Assembly: GCA_014084085.1 (NCBI GenBank)
Contig: NPFB01000009.1
Location: forward strand, 190,278-254,277
Origin: Hondaea fermentalgiana
Lineage: Eukaryota; Sar; Bigyra; Thraustochytrida; Thraustochytriidae
Direction of reading: 5' to 3'
DNA: 64,000 nucleotides
Part shown: one piece after another, positions 1 through 11,723 of the stretch
Layout: each line of letters begins with the position of its first letter
Numbering within the stretch: position 1 is the first letter of the stretch
The notes under the pieces: model-generated
Seen by the model: the letters and a program-made list of their open reading frames with translations, nothing else
The model's database searches: none
What the model was told of the DNA's origin: nothing
Program-made: the position numbers and the translations under genes

Positions 1-637
1 GTGAGACCGCTGCGGAAAAGGAAAAGAAGGGAAAAGAAAGTTTTCAATTCTTCCTTCCTTCTTTCCTTCCTTCCTTCCTGACCGCTGTCCCCCGGAAAGA
101 AGAAGTTTGAGCTTTTTACTTTTTCTTTTCTTTCTTTCTTTCTTTTCTTTCTTTCGTTTCGTTCTCGGTAGAACGCGCAGCTGCAAGCCCTGATCATGGA
201 TGGACGGATGGATGGTGGATGTGGATGGGCGGTTCCTCTCTAGTACCTACTCCCGCTTTCCGGATTCACGCAGCTGCAGCTGCAGCCAGCGCAGAGGAGC
301 GTCTCGCCCGCCGCCTTGCGTCGCCTTGCGTCGCGCCGCGTCACACGGCACGGGCCCCCGGCGTCCAGCCTTCGCCATCGGCCTGCAAGTCCAAGATAAA
401 CGTGACCATACAGACAGCCAGACGTATCGTAGTAAGATACACCACATTTGCGTGGTGGGCGCGAACGCAAACTCAAGTATAGTACTATCTATACTGCAGC
501 ATGCTCGTACAGCGCACGCCTGCCTTCGCTAGTGGGCCTTGGCGGCGGCAACAGCGCCAGCGCACTGGCGCAAACGCAGCGCCGGCCGGGCCGCGTGGAG
601 CCGCGCCACGCAACCCGAACCAACTCGCGCCACATGC

Positions 638-675
638 CAAGCAAGCAAGCAAGCAAGCAAGCAAGCTAGCAAGCA
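638..675. repeat. (AAGC)n microsatellite
   Basis: About nine near-perfect copies of a CAAG/GCAA tetranucleotide. It is one of many different simple repeats in the first 6.5 kb. Confidence 0.9.
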
Positions 676-898
676 CTCGAGTCGAATCACCTCCCCGCCT
701 CGCCGCGCCTCGCGCTGCTTCGCGGCCGAACTCGGCGCCAAGATTTCTCCCCTCCCCGCCCTCGTAGCCGTGGCTCGGGCCGCAGCTGCAGCCAGCAGCA
801 GCTACAGCCAGCCAGCTGCAGCCAGCCAGCCGCCACCGGCCCACGCCGCGTACGCTGCTGCGCGTCGACGACCGGCGCGTCGATCCGGGCGCTCGAGG

Positions 899-941
899 GA
901 TCCATCCATCCATCCATCCGGCCACCCATCCATCTATCCAG
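899..941. repeat. (ATCC)n imperfect microsatellite
   Basis: Repeated ATCC units with interruptions (CGGCCACC, TATCC). A similar GATGGATGG tract lies at about 195-225 on the opposite strand sense. Confidence 0.85.
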
Positions 942-1351
942 CCAGGCCGGCGGCGAGGGATCGTAGCAAGGACGGGCCGCCCGCGAGGTGAAGCGACGAA
1001 GCGGCGCGCGTCCGCCCGCGAGGCGCGGATGGTCGCGCGCGCTCCGGGCGGGCGCAGTGCGGCGGCGGGCAGGCGAGGGAGGGAGGGCGGCCGTGGATGC
1101 GGTGCAGCTGCGCAAATCTTGCAGCGGCGGGAGCACCTGCGCGCGACTGTGGGTTGGAAAAAAAAGGAGGAAGGAGGGGGCCGGCTGAGAAAGGGAGAGA
1201 GAAAGAATGAATGAAAAGAGAAAAAGTTAGAATTTGAAAGAAAAGGAAAAAAGTTAGACTTTGAAAAAAAAAAGAAAAAAGAAAAAGAAAGGGAATCTTG
1301 ATCGAGAGACTCTACACGCTGATGCTGTATAGAGCATTCCGAGGCCGCCGA

Positions 1352-1398
1352 CGACCAACCAACCAACCAACCAACCAACCAACCAACCAACCAACCAA
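1352..1398. repeat. (AACC)n microsatellite
   Basis: About eleven copies of CCAA. The reverse strand translates as a Gly-Trp-Leu-Val run, which explains the false ORFs in this area. Confidence 0.9.
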
Positions 1399-1856
1399 GT
1401 TGAACTTGAAGGAGCACCTTTGTGCACGCTCGGCGGCTGCGAGCAAACCTGGGCTTGACCTTCTGGCTGGCCGCTGCCGGCGCGATTCTCGCTTTCTTGC
1501 AAGCTGCTTTCACCGGCGCGAACGGGGCTGCAAGTGTCGCCTTGCTCCTGCGGCGTGCTGGCGGCACCCAGATCTCCCTCACCTTCTTCACCTCTTGCAC
1601 TCGCCACGGTTCCTCCCAGTGACACCATACGCGCCACTATACACGCATACTGCACAGCCTGCGCCGCCAGCACCGTGAAGTTTCTCCCTCTCCAGCCCAC
1701 CTGCGCAGCGCCGCGCGCCAAGCGCTGCATCCTCCCGCCGGTATCCCCATCTCTGTGTCGTGCAGCCTGCAGCTGCTGCTGGCTGCTGGCCGCTGTCGCT
1801 CGCATCGCACCTGCAGCTATCGCAACGCAGCAGCTGCACCGCTGCCGGCCGGCCAG

Positions 1857-1895
1857 TGGATGGAATGGAATGGGATGGAATGGAATGGAATGAAA
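1857..1895. repeat. (GGAAT)n short array
   Basis: Seven or so GGAAT/GGGAT pentamers in a row. The unit resembles the classic GGAAT satellite pentamer, but the array is too short to call a satellite. Confidence 0.8.
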
Positions 1896-4118
1896 TCCGC
1901 AAGCCCTGTCATGTAGTATGTTCACGGCAGGCGTCTGCGCCGCTCTGTCTCCTCCCTTCGAGCTCCTTCCTTTTCGCCGTGCCTCGCTCTGCCTGCTCTT
2001 GTCTACTGTCCATCCTTTCGTGATCTTCGGGTCTGTATTCGCGCTGCAGGTGCTCTGCGCTTTGCTTTGGGTAGCCCCGCCGCCTTCCTGCTCCTCTGCC
2101 TGGACCGGCCGCGCCCTGCTGCTTCCGAATCTGCACTTGCACGAACGCGCTGCGCAGGAGCGTGTGCCCGCCCGCTTACGCTGCGACGCCTCGCGAGGCG
2201 TGCGATCTGTGCTGCTGCTGCTGCTGCTGCTCCCGCGAGGCCCGAGCTCGGCGTGATCGCCACGCGAGGCCGGCACGGAGCTTGGCTGGCAGCAGCAACG
2301 CAGCTGCAGCAGCCGGCTACAGTGCAGCAGCCGCTGCCGGCAGCGGCAGGCGCGGGGATCAAAATGGCAAATGATACGGAGCCACTGCACTGCGCCGGTC
2401 TCAAGTGCGATCGAGGCGTGGCCATCGCACTTGAGCGTTCTTGAAAGCTCAGCCTCAGCAGCAGCGCAGGAGGGGCGTCTCGCAAGGCGCCCTGGACTTG
2501 CTCCGCGATCGCATCGGTCGATTGGGGCGAGGAGCTTTCGCGGCAGCCCGTGCAGAGGGTGATGTTTTGTCTACATTAGGGCGCGTGAGGATTGCTGGGC
2601 TTGCTGGCCAACCAACCAAATTCAACTGCAATCGTTGGAAGGAAGGAAGAAAGGAAGAAGGGAGACTGCAAGTCTGTGTGGCAGGGGAATGACATGAACC
2701 CGCCGCTTCTTTCAATGCCACCCATGACACTGGTGTGGAGGCCTGGGTGGAGTTTGTGGAGGGCTAGTTGCAGATGCACTGTTGTTGCACATAGTACAAT
2801 TATTTTTATCTACTACAGTTTCTGCGCAGCGCCGGCACGGTGAAGTGGCTTCACTCAACAAGATCCAAAAACGAGATCAGGAAATGATCTTTCAGCGACA
2901 AACAAAGCATACACGACATTCTCGACGAGACGAGCTAGGCCGTGGCGTCGGTCGGTCTTGCCAAAGGCCAAAAATGGCTCACAGTGCATCTTGCGGAACC
3001 TCTCGCTCGGAGGCAAATTTGCGAGCGAAGCGAGCAATGCAAAAGCGTCTGCGAGCAGCCCCAGGAGCACGTGACTACAAGCAAGGCATTCATGCGAGCG
3101 ACCGGTCGTCGTGCGACAAGGTATAGGTTTTTTTTTTTTCTTCTCTTTTACAATAATTAGCCATTCTCTATCTATAAGCAGGCGCTTTATTTTGCCTTGA
3201 AAGGTGACATGTTCATGGTGTTGGGTCCGCAGCGCGCAATGTAGCCAAGTAATTGACAGAGGGATAAAGAAGATGCTGTATACGCCTCTTCTCGGTCTTG
3301 CGCCTTTGCTTCTCGGTACCTCACTCACTCAATCAATCAATCACTCACTCACCCACCCGGTCAGAGCCAATGACCTCATGAACGGCACGCCACACGGCAG
3401 AGCCCTGCCGATCTCGAACGGATAAATAGAGCCGTTGGCTGGGGCGGCGGGGTGGGGCAGGCTGGGGGGGGGGGGGGGTAAGGTCGGATAAACTGCGCCC
3501 GGAGAGAGCCAGAAGTCGGGTCGTGAACACGTGCGTCGCGCGGCCGCGAGTCGGCAAACTCGCAGGTGCCCCGGCACAGTGCGCAGGTGCCGAGGCTGCC
3601 GGGACGTACGCGCTCAGTCTCCCCTACAAAAACCTCATGCGGGGCTCGCGCCGATTCAGTGCAGTTCACGCGACCTCGCCGCCACTGCGCGGTTCCAGGT
3701 CGCAGTGGAGTGCGTCTTCCGCGCAAGTCCCGGATATAGCCGATGGGAGCAGGACTGCGGGCAGTGACGTCGCAGAGGAGGACAGCCGGTGGCCATCAAC
3801 CGCTTCGGCGCTTTGCGTCACATTCGCGTCGTCGGCGCTCCACCCCACAGTGCGCAGTGGCAGCAGCCGCGCAGATCCGGCGACTTTTCCGAGCCCACGC
3901 CGGAAACACTTTCTCCTGCCAGAACAAATTTTGAAAGACCGTAAGTAAGAAAAAGAAAACAAAAAAACGACGAGAGAAATTTTTACTTTTTGCGGAAGAA
4001 AAACAGTTTCGCGATACCGGTGGTGGATGAGGAGACAAGAAGAAGATGGAATAAAAATGGCGCCTGCCTGCCACTGGCTGATCATGTCTCTCTGTAATCA
4101 CATCTCCACTCGAGCACG

Positions 4119-4149
4119 ACACGCACGCACGCACGCACGCACGCACGCT
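4119..4149. repeat. (ACGC)n microsatellite
   Basis: About seven ACGC copies flanked by GC-rich sequence. Confidence 0.85.
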
Positions 4150-5120
4150 CCCTTTTGAAGAAGAAACGCGCGGGGGCCCGTGCCGCGCGAGGCCGGAGAA
4201 GGAGAGGCCCGCGAATGGCCCGTGCGGCAGCGGCCTTGGCGGCTGATTGGCTGGCTGGCTGTCTGGCGGCTGGCGAGGGCGAGGGCGGAGGGCCGATGAA
4301 TCTTCTCCCGGCACGTGTGTGCCCGCCCTCCTGTGCTGCCTCCTCTTCTGGCTGGAGGCAGATCGGCTGCACTTGCGCTCGCACTCTGGCACTTCTTCCG
4401 CTGCATTTGCGCCATGCGCCGCCGCGACCGCAAACTTCCGCGGCTCGCGGCGCAAATGCGAGGCGCGGAGGGGCCGGGAGAGCGCGACGGGCCGGCGGCG
4501 CGGGGCGGAAACAGGGCGCAGCGTCCGACCTGCCGGCCATTCGAGCAGAAAACGTCGCCCGGCGCGCGAGTCTTCGCGTCGCGGCGCGAGGCGGGCGGGC
4601 GGGCGGGCGAGGAGCCGCGATACTTTCATACTTTCTTTCTTTTTCTTTTCTTTACTTCTTTCTTTCTTTTTTTCTTTCTTGCGACCTAGACCCGCCAGGA
4701 AGCAGCGGGGCCGGGGCAGTGAAAGAAAACAAAAAGAAAAAAGAAATAGACGGTTGATACGGCCGCAAGGAGTGGCGCGGCCTTGATAGTTTTTATCTAC
4801 CAAGCCATGTTTTTTTGTTTTTGTTTCGCCTCCGCTCCGCATACGAGAAACAAAGATAGAGAGAAGAAAGTTTGAAAGAGAAGAAAGTTTGTCTCGAGAG
4901 TTTTGAAAAGGCGGGAAGGGAAAGGAAGGGCAGGCGGGCGACAAAAGGCGCGAAACTCGGGTGAAACTCTTTGGCGCGGCGCGCTCCGCGAGGGGAAGTT
5001 TCCGGTTCGCTCGCCCCTGCCTCCCATCCCTTCCCTTCCTCGCTGCTGTTGGTCGCTCGCTCGCTCGCTCGCCCGCCCTCCCGCTCTGGCCGGCTAGCGG
5101 CCAGCGCGAGAGACTCCAGA

Positions 5121-5220
5121 AGACGAAATGAAAAAACTTATCAAAAAGTAAAAAAAGAAAAAGAAAGAAAAAGTAAAAAAAGAAAAAGAAAGAAAGAAAG
5201 AAAGAAAGAAAGAAAAAAGG
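5121..5220. repeat. Polypurine A/AAAG-rich tract
   Basis: A nearly pure purine stretch (GAAAGAAAAAG and GAAAG repeats). Its pyrimidine counterpart type occurs at about 4620-4680 and 115-165, so polypurine/polypyrimidine tracts recur through the region. Confidence 0.8.
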
Positions 5221-6004
5221 CTTGAGGGTTCGAAAGGAGCGAGAGGCCTGTTTGAAAACGCGGCGGCGGCGCGGCGAGGGCAAAGCAATTCCCCAACGCG
5301 CAAGCGCTGCAAGCTCGAGGCTTGCTCGCTCGCCCCCGACCGAGGTACGTGCAAGAGAGAGACGATGGACGAGGCCAAGCGAGCCGCCAGGCCATGGCGA
5401 GACTCAGGACGAGACAGAAAGCGTGCGCGTCTGGCGATGCGTCCGACAGACGGAGAAGCGTGCGCGCGAGCGTGCGGATGAGCGTGGCAGCATGAGAGAT
5501 CTCTGCGCCTCAACCGTTCGCTCGTCTCTGCTTTGCTTTAGCTTTGCTTTTGCTCTGCTTTGCTATGCTTGCGCTGTGTGACATGATGTGACGGGAGGAT
5601 GTGATGGATGCGATGATGTTCAAGACGATCGACCGCGACGACCAGGAGAAGAGGCACGCGTGGCGACGCGGACCGCGTGCCGAGAACGCTCCGTCTCGGT
5701 TTGACGACCGCGCCAGCCTGCCTGCCTGCTGCCTTGCACTGCACTGCCTTGCATTGCGTCGAATTGCATTGCAGTTCGCCGCTCTGCACTGCACTGCGCT
5801 CGCTGCAGAGGCGCCCCCCCCTCCTCTTCTCTCTGTGCATCACCGGCCGACCTGCCTGCCTGCCATTCCCGGGCCCGCGGCCGCCAGGCTCGGCGCGTCG
5901 CGTCGCGTCGCGAGGCGGCGTTCCCGACGGGTCCGCCGCCGCGGAGCGTTGGCCGGACGGCCGATCTCGAGGCCGAGCAGGCGCCTCGCCTCGCTCGCAT
6001 TTCA

Positions 6005-6090
6005 TCCCATCCCATTGCGTTGCGTTGCATTGCATTGCATTGCATCACATGACATCGCGTCGCATCGCATCGCATCGCATCGCATCGCGG
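6005..6090. repeat. Compound (GCATT)n-(GCATC)n array
   Basis: GCGTT, GCATT and GCATC pentamers run for about 85 bp, with the base composition drifting along the array. A related pentamer family, CACTGC/GCATTGC, occurs near 5735-5795. Confidence 0.85.
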
Positions 6091-6487
6091 TTCCTGCGCG
6101 CCTCCTCCCCAGCCCTCGTGCTTTTCCCCTTTCTCCCTCTGCTTTGCGTGCTTGGCGGCTGCGTGAGTCGCATTCTTCGCGCTACACGCAGCCTACCGGG
6201 TCCTGCGATTCAATGCGCGCGAGGAGCCTGGCCCCGGAGACGGAAGAGAGAGGAGGAAGGAGGGAAGGAAGGAAGCGGCGGGCACGCTTTCTTTGTTTCG
6301 TTCAAATCATTACGGCTCCAGGGGACAGAGGCAGAAGGGGAGAGAGGGAGCGGGTCCGTGCAGGGACGAACAGACACACGCACGCTGCGCCAACGCCGAA
6401 CGGCGCGCGGCGGCCGCGCAGTGGGGGCGCAGAGAGAGGGAGGACGGGAGCGACAGGAAGGAAGAAGGGGAGAACAGACCAACTGAC

Positions 6488-6610
6488 GTGAGCGAGTGAT
6501 CCGATGATTGCTTGATTGATTGATTGATCGATTTCCTGGCGGGACCTGTGACCTCTGGTTTTCTCTTTTTCTTTTTCTTTTTCTTTTCATGTTATTCGAT
6601 CGATCGACAG
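6488..6610 (+). other. Putative 5' UTR intron of the P-type ATPase gene
   Basis: A GTGAGC donor at 6488 is followed by ATTGATTGATTG repeats that could supply a branch point, a long T/C-rich tract (about 6558-6590) and an acceptor ending GACAG at 6610. The ATPase start codon lies 93 bp downstream. This is splice-consensus inference only; a cDNA read joining 6487 to 6611 would confirm it. Confidence 0.45.
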
Positions 6611-6703
6611 GAACAGCAAAGGCAGAACCTGAACTCGGGTCTCCTGGAAAGCAGGAGACGAACGAACGCAGAGTAGTACAAGGGCTACAAGCCACCAAGC
6701 AAG

Positions 6704-9700
6704 ATGGGCGCCTGCGGCGGAGACAAGAAGGACGCCAACAAGACGGCTCAGGTCCAGCAGGAGTCATGGCACGTCATGGACTGCGAGTCCGTGGCCGCCA
6801 AGATGGAGACCGACATGGCCAAGGGCCTGACCGCGGCTGAGGCTGCGGCTCGCCTTGAAAAGTACGGCCCTAACAAGCTTACCGAGGCTCGCAAGGCCAC
6901 CATGCTCGAGCGCATCTGGCGCCAGGTCAACAACGTCCTCGTCCTCATTCTCGCCATCGTCGCCGTCGTCTCGTGCGTCAAGGGTGGCACCAGTGAAGGT
7001 GAGGAGCGCGTCACCTCTTTTATTGAGGTCGCTCTCATCGTCGGTGTTATCATTCTCAACACCTGGATCGGCATCCGCCAGGAGGGCTCCGCTGAGAAGT
7101 CCGCCGATGCCCTCAAGGCCATGCTTTCCTCTGACGCCACCGTCATCCGCGACGGCACGCGCCAGGGCATCCCTGCCGAGAACGTTGTCGTTGGTGACCT
7201 CGTTGTTCTTGGCACCGGTGACCGTATCCCCGCCGATATCCGCCTCGTCAAGGTCTCGAACCTTGCCTCGCAGGAGGCCGCCCTCACCGGTGAGTCCCTC
7301 CCCGTTGAGAAGAAGAGCGACAAGATTGAGGCCTCCAACCCGTCCTCCGTGCCCCTCGGTGACCGCAAGAACATGGCCTTCAGCGCCACTCTTGTCTCCC
7401 AGGGTGAGGCCATTGGTATCGTCGTTGCCTGCGGTGATGACACCGAGATTGGTGAGATTAACTCCCTTGTGTCCCAGGTCGAGTCCAAGAAGACTGCCGT
7501 GCTCGTGCAAATCGACATCGTCTCCAAGTGGATCGCCATCTTCGTCGTCTGCACCGCCATCGTCACCTTCCTCGTCTACTACTTCCACGTGCCCGGTGTC
7601 CGCAACGGCCACAAGGCCCTCGAAGGTGTGTCCACCGCCCTCGTGACTTCTGTCGCCATGATTCCCGAGGGTCTCGCCGCCATCGTCACGCTTACCTACG
7701 CCTACGCCGTCAGCAACATGGCCAAGCACAACGCTATTGTCCGTGTCCTCCCCGCTGTCGAGACTCTTGGCTCCGTGACCGTCATTTGCAGTGACAAGAC
7801 CGGTACCCTCACCAAGAACGAGATGACCCTCACCTGCTTTGTCACCTCGAACGCCCGCTACAAGTTTAACACCGATGCCACCGAGCGCACGCCCTCGAAC
7901 TTTGTTCGCGAGGATTCCTTCATGGCTCACACCCGCAAGAAGGGCGAGGTCCCCGATGCCAAGCCCGAGGAGGTCAAGCCCGAGGTCAACGAGTCTAGTG
8001 GCGACGCTGCCACCTCGCCTGTCTCCGACGGCGAGTCGCCCTCGTTCGAGTTCCTCCGCTCTGCTCTTGCCGGTGGTATCGTCTGCTCCAACGCCATGCT
8101 CGGTACGGACGGTGGTCGCGACGGCGAGATCGGCAACCCCACCGAGATTGCCATCGTCCGCGCCGCCTACTTTTCTAACGCCGACTACGTCAAGATGCGC
8201 GAGGAGCAGCCCGTCATTAACCAGGTCCCCTTTTCCAGTGAGTACAAGTTCATGGCCACCCTCAGCAACCCCATCCCTGAGCTCGACAAGATCGAGGACG
8301 GCGTCGTTGTCCACGTCAAGGGTGCCCCCGATCGTCTTATCGCCATGGCCTCGCACCAGGCCAAGAACGGCGATGTTGGCGAGTCCGAGCCCATCAACCG
8401 CGACTACTGGCTCGACGCCGCGCACAACCTTTCCTCCCATGGTCTCCGCTGCCTCGCTCTCTGCCGCGCCGTCGTCCCCGCCGACGCCGCCAAGCCCGGC
8501 GAGAACCTTGGTCCCGAGTTTGTCCAGCGCGACGAGCCCTGGCTCACCATTGTTGGCATTTGCGCCATTGTCGATCCCCCTCGCCCGGAGTGCGTGCAGG
8601 CCATCAAGGAGGCCCACGGCGCTGGTGTCACCGTCAAGATGATCACTGGTGATCACCGTGCCACCGCTCTTGCCATTGGTGACCAGCTCGGAATTGTCGA
8701 CGCTGAGCACCCGGACGCCATCACTGGTCCCGAGCTCGATGACCAGTCCGATGAGGAGCTCCGCAAGACCGTGCTCACCTACAACGTCTTTGCCCGCGCT
8801 TCCCCCGAGAACAAGATCCGCATTGTCAAGGCTCTCCAGGCCGAGGGTCAGGTCTCCTCCATGACTGGTGATGGTGTCAACGATGCCCCCGCTCTCAAGG
8901 CCGCCGACATGGGTGTCGCCATGGGTAAGGAGGGTACCGATGTCGCCCGTGAGGCTGCCGAGATGATTCTTGCTGATGATAACTTTGCCACCATTGTCCG
9001 CGCCGTCAAGGAGGGCCGTGCCGTCTGGGACAACCTTCGCAAGGTCCTTCTTTTCAACACTCCCGTCAACAACGCTCAGGGTATGACTGTGCTTTTTGGT
9101 ATCATTTGCGGTCTCGAGTTCTCGCCCCTCTCCCCGATTCAGGTGCTCTACTGCAACCTCATTTGCGCCGTCACCCTCGGTTTTGTGCTCGCCGTCGAGG
9201 TCCCGGAGAAGGGCATCATGTCGCTCCCGCCCCGCCGTGTTGGCAAGCGCCTGATCGGACGTTTCCTTCTTCTCCGCATTGCCATTGGCACCGTCACTCT
9301 TGTCGCCACCACTGTTGGCTCCGTCTTCATCATGCGTGGCTTCACCAGCGACTACCTCATCGATGACTGCCCTCGCAACGACTCGGCCGATGCCGAGACC
9401 CTCTTTGATGAGTCCAGCGACTGCTTCTCCAGCGCCGCCGGTCAGCTTCGCTCGCAGGCCTCCAACACCCTCACCTTTGGTGCCATCTCCATTATGCTTT
9501 CGGCCCGCTTCGCCTACAACTCGTCCTTGCACCCGCGCATCTTCCGTGGCAACAAGTACGCTTGGTACTCTGTGGCCATCGTCGTTGTTCTCCAGATCAT
9601 GATCACCTACATCCCGGGTCTCAACGATGTTGTCTTTGGTATGAAGCCCCAGAACGGTATTGGTTGGGGCTTCACCATTCTCTTCATGATCGTCGACTTC

Positions 9701-9880
9701 CTCGTCATGGAGGCTGAGAAGGCTATCCGCCGCCACCTCAAGGGCGAAGGCTACGATACCGACGATACCCAGCCTGACCCTTACCTCGATGACGACCACG
9801 TCAACGCCCCGGAGGAGCCCTATGCGCCGCCTGACTCGGTGCGCTCCGCTACGATGCACTCCAACACCGTGCATCACTAA
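6704..9880 (+). CDS. Type II P-type cation-transporting ATPase, bacterial CtpF-like
   Basis: A 1,058-residue ATP-driven cation pump of a membrane, intronless in its coding part. In order I see an N-terminal cation-ATPase domain, the TGES actuator loop, an IPEGL motif in the fourth membrane helix, the phosphorylation motif DKTGTLT (Asp about 364), the MITGDH motif and the hinge TGDGVNDAP (about 721-729). The C-terminal helices include a segment reading [11 protein letters not shown] followed by VEVPEKGIM. In family terms that last signature resembles bacterial CtpF-type P2 ATPases more than SERCA or PMCA, because the SERCA-type Asp of helix 6 is absent. The transported ion (Ca2+, Na+ or another) cannot be assigned. 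The protein starts MGACGG, which could be myristoylated on Gly2 and palmitoylated on Cys4. Codon use is strongly biased to C-ending codons, unlike its neighbours, suggesting high expression. The chosen ATG has a good AAG context. Confidence 0.9.
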   Translation: MGACGGDKKDANKTAQVQQESWHVMDCESVAAKMETDMAKGLTAAEAAARLEKYGPNKLTEARKATMLERIWRQVNNVLVLILAIVAVVSCVKGGTSEGEERVTSFIEVALIVGVIILNTWIGIRQEGSAEKSADALKAMLSSDATVIRDGTRQGIPAENVVVGDLVVLGTGDRIPADIRLVKVSNLASQEAALTGESLPVEKKSDKIEASNPSSVPLGDRKNMAFSATLVSQGEAIGIVVACGDDTEIGEINSLVSQVESKKTAVLVQIDIVSKWIAIFVVCTAIVTFLVYYFHVPGVRNGHKALEGVSTALVTSVAMIPEGLAAIVTLTYAYAVSNMAKHNAIVRVLPAVETLGSVTVICSDKTGTLTKNEMTLTCFVTSNARYKFNTDATERTPSNFVREDSFMAHTRKKGEVPDAKPEEVKPEVNESSGDAATSPVSDGESPSFEFLRSALAGGIVCSNAMLGTDGGRDGEIGNPTEIAIVRAAYFSNADYVKMREEQPVINQVPFSSEYKFMATLSNPIPELDKIEDGVVVHVKGAPDRLIAMASHQAKNGDVGESEPINRDYWLDAAHNLSSHGLRCLALCRAVVPADAAKPGENLGPEFVQRDEPWLTIVGICAIVDPPRPECVQAIKEAHGAGVTVKMITGDHRATALAIGDQLGIVDAEHPDAITGPELDDQSDEELRKTVLTYNVFARASPENKIRIVKALQAEGQVSSMTGDGVNDAPALKAADMGVAMGKEGTDVAREAAEMILADDNFATIVRAVKEGRAVWDNLRKVLLFNTPVNNAQGMTVLFGIICGLEFSPLSPIQVLYCNLICAVTLGFVLAVEVPEKGIMSLPPRRVGKRLIGRFLLLRIAIGTVTLVATTVGSVFIMRGFTSDYLIDDCPRNDSADAETLFDESSDCFSSAAGQLRSQASNTLTFGAISIMLSARFAYNSSLHPRIFRGNKYAWYSVAIVVVLQIMITYIPGLNDVVFGMKPQNGIGWGFTILFMIVDFLVMEAEKAIRRHLKGEGYDTDDTQPDPYLDDDHVNAPEEPYAPPDSVRSATMHSNTVHH

Positions 9881-10842
9881 GTTGTTGCGAAATGGCGAAA
9901 CGAACTGTCCTGGTTCCATTACGTAGTTGATCAAGTCAGCGCCAAGGGCGAGCTGGCAAACGAAAACTATGCATGTACGCGTCCATTCCCTCCTGCTAAC
10001 AAGCTTTTCGCGCACGCCTGTGTGACAAGATTTTACGAACATGACCAACTTGCGTCCCGTCCCAGCGCGTTTTTTATAACCAAATAACAAATTACATTTG
10101 CAGAAATGATTGATCACTCACTCGCACACCTCTGGGGAGAGCTCGAAAACCTTTTTTGCTCCGTCAAGACGTAGGAATAGAGAAAGGCAGCAGCGGCCGA
10201 TTGGTTCCAGCCGCTTGTCTTGCATGACTGTGTGATTGCATTTGAGCTGGCCAGAATAAACAAGTTTTTGCCTCATGAAACAAAATCAATGCGTTCGCTG
10301 TGCACGCTTCCTAACATAAGCTTTAACCGACGGCTTTAACACAGCAAGCAGCTTCTTTCATGTTGCATTACGTACAATGTGCATCACACAAAATTGAAAC
10401 GTGTGAGATGGATTTCCAACTCCGAACCTCTTCATCACCCGCCAATCGACCCAAATCGTACACGAGAAGACGCCAAAAATTAAAGTATGAAAATTATTCA
10501 TCTCCGTATGAACGTTTTCCTAACTCATCGTCCAGCAATAGGCCTCGGGATTCTGAATAGGCCTAACATAATCCACAAGATATACACCATTTCATCGTAG
10601 CTCACCCTTAGCCGCCGTACTAGGCCTAGAAGTTCCATAATCGGATGAAAAGCAAGTATGAGCAAGGGAAAGGGGCAAGGTAAATTGCTTTACTGAAACT
10701 AGAAAAAAGAAGTCCATGCTCGCAAGATGTGAATACAGGGCGAAAACCAAGTGGATATCTTGAGCATCAATCTGAACAATGCTCCAGCGTCGCTCAATTT
10801 CTGTCTGGTCGCAGTTGCGCGATCAAGTCCGTGCATCGTTTC
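9881..10842. other. Intergenic region between convergent genes
   Basis: It contains the 3' flanks of the ATPase gene (+) and of the UBC2 gene (-). An AATAAA at 10255-10260 could be the ATPase polyadenylation signal. No ORF worth calling is present. Confidence 0.6.
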
Positions 10843-11723
10843 TTATTCCGCTGTGTCCATAGCAGAAGAAGACGAAGCCTCCGCATTCGTGCTCGCCTGT
10901 GCGTCAGCTGTCGTCTTGCCGGCCGCTGCAGCTGCCTCTTCTTCCTCTTCCTCCTCGTCGTCGTCGTCGTCGTCATCGTCATCGTCGTCATCATCGTCGT
11001 CGTCGTCATCATCGTCGTCATCATCGTCGTCGTCGTCGTCGTCTTCGCCTTCACCGACGTCGACCCAGCTTTGCTCCACGATGTCGCGAACCCGGCGATT
11101 GTACTCGCGCTTGTTGGACTGGAAAAGAATCGCCGCCTCCGAGTTTGCGGGGCTATTGGGGTTCGGGTCGCAGAGTAGCGACTGAATGCTCGTCAAGATA
11201 GCAGCAATGTCATAGATTGGGCTCCATTGGTTCTGCAAAATGTCCAAGCAAATCGAACCATCTGCGTAGACGTTCGGGTGGAAAATCGTTGTCACAAATC
11301 GGACTTTTGGGGGCTTGTTCGGATACTCTTCCGAAAACTCCAGCACCAAATTGAAGGTGCCGCCCTCCCAGATGGAGCTATCGGGGCCAAAAATCACGCC
11401 CGCCCCTGCACGCATCAATCCCCGCGCCGCATTGCAAGTCATCGCAAAATAGCGAGTCAATCAATTCGTCAGTCAAACAGTCAGTCAGTTAGCCCAGCCA
11501 TTCGGTCACCCCAACTCTGAGAAAGTCTTGCTTCGAGCCATGCTTCAAACATTCTCTTCGAAGAGATGCGCAAACAAGATCGCGACCGCGAAAGACAGTC
11601 GGATAAGAGACACTCACACTTGAGAATGTTGTCGTCCATGGGCGCCGCCGAGATGCCCGTCGGCGGGTCATTCTGAAGCCGCCGGAAATCGCGCAAAAGC
11701 CTGCGTCTCGCCGACGTTGACAT
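10843..11723 (-). CDS. UBC2/RAD6: RAD6/UBC2-type ubiquitin-conjugating enzyme E2 with long acidic tail
   Basis: Carries activated ubiquitin as a thioester and transfers it to substrates with RING E3s; the family acts in post-replication DNA repair, histone H2B ubiquitination and N-degron turnover. There are two exons, 11723-11618 and 11405-10843, with intron 11617-11406 (GTGAGT donor, TGCAG acceptor). Splicing gives 222 residues beginning [13 protein letters not shown]. The catalytic Cys falls at residue 88 in GSICLDIL and HPN at 78-80, both exactly where yeast Rad6 has them. The catalytic fold ends near Trp149. A tail of 29 consecutive Asp and 7 Glu follows, then an Ala/Ser/Thr-rich end. Budding-yeast Rad6 also has an acidic tail whereas animal UBE2A/B do not. 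The join across the intron restores the family's Trp (residue 36), which makes the exon model strong. Confidence 0.95.
10936..11043 (-). repeat. Coding (GAY)29(GAR)7 microsatellite in the E2 tail
   Basis: On the minus strand this is 29 GAC/GAT codons followed by 7 GAG/GAA codons. Tract length could vary between strains without a frame change, because the unit is a codon. Confidence 0.9.

Larger units (their letters stand above)
1..6487. other. Gene-poor, repeat-rich intergenic region
   Basis: I find no ORF here that looks like a real protein. The open frames on both strands are low-complexity translations of GC-rich DNA and short tandem repeats, such as runs of Trp-Leu-Val-Gly from AACC repeats or poly-Phe/Ser from pyrimidine tracts. 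The region mixes polypyrimidine and polypurine tracts, many different tetra- and pentanucleotide arrays, and GC-rich blocks. At about 6.5 kb it is much longer than the other intergenic gaps in this window, which run from about 0.2 to 1.5 kb. It may hold the distal promoter and 5' untranslated sequence of the ATPase gene, non-coding RNA, or nothing functional. A multi-exon gene with short exons cannot be ruled out. Confidence 0.6.

Noticed and set aside
485..2390. Long minus-strand open frames (371 and 378 codons)
   Set aside because: They consist of Arg/Ala/Ser-rich GC-driven sequence and repeat translations such as GWLVGWLVGW; no domain and no conserved motif.
3796..5283. 495-codon minus-strand frame
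   Set aside because: Dominated by Phe/Leu runs from polypyrimidine tracts and Arg/Pro runs from GC-rich DNA.
5601..6491. 296-codon plus-strand frame before the ATPase gene
   Set aside because: Translates pentanucleotide repeats (IASHRIASHRI); no conserved sequence. Its end overlaps the putative 5' UTR intron donor.
6764..10117. 1,117-codon open frame on the minus strand opposite the P-type ATPase
   Set aside because: It is the mirror of a gene with very strong C-ending codon bias, which removes stop codons on the opposite strand. Its translation is Gly/Val/Asp/Leu-rich without any family motif.
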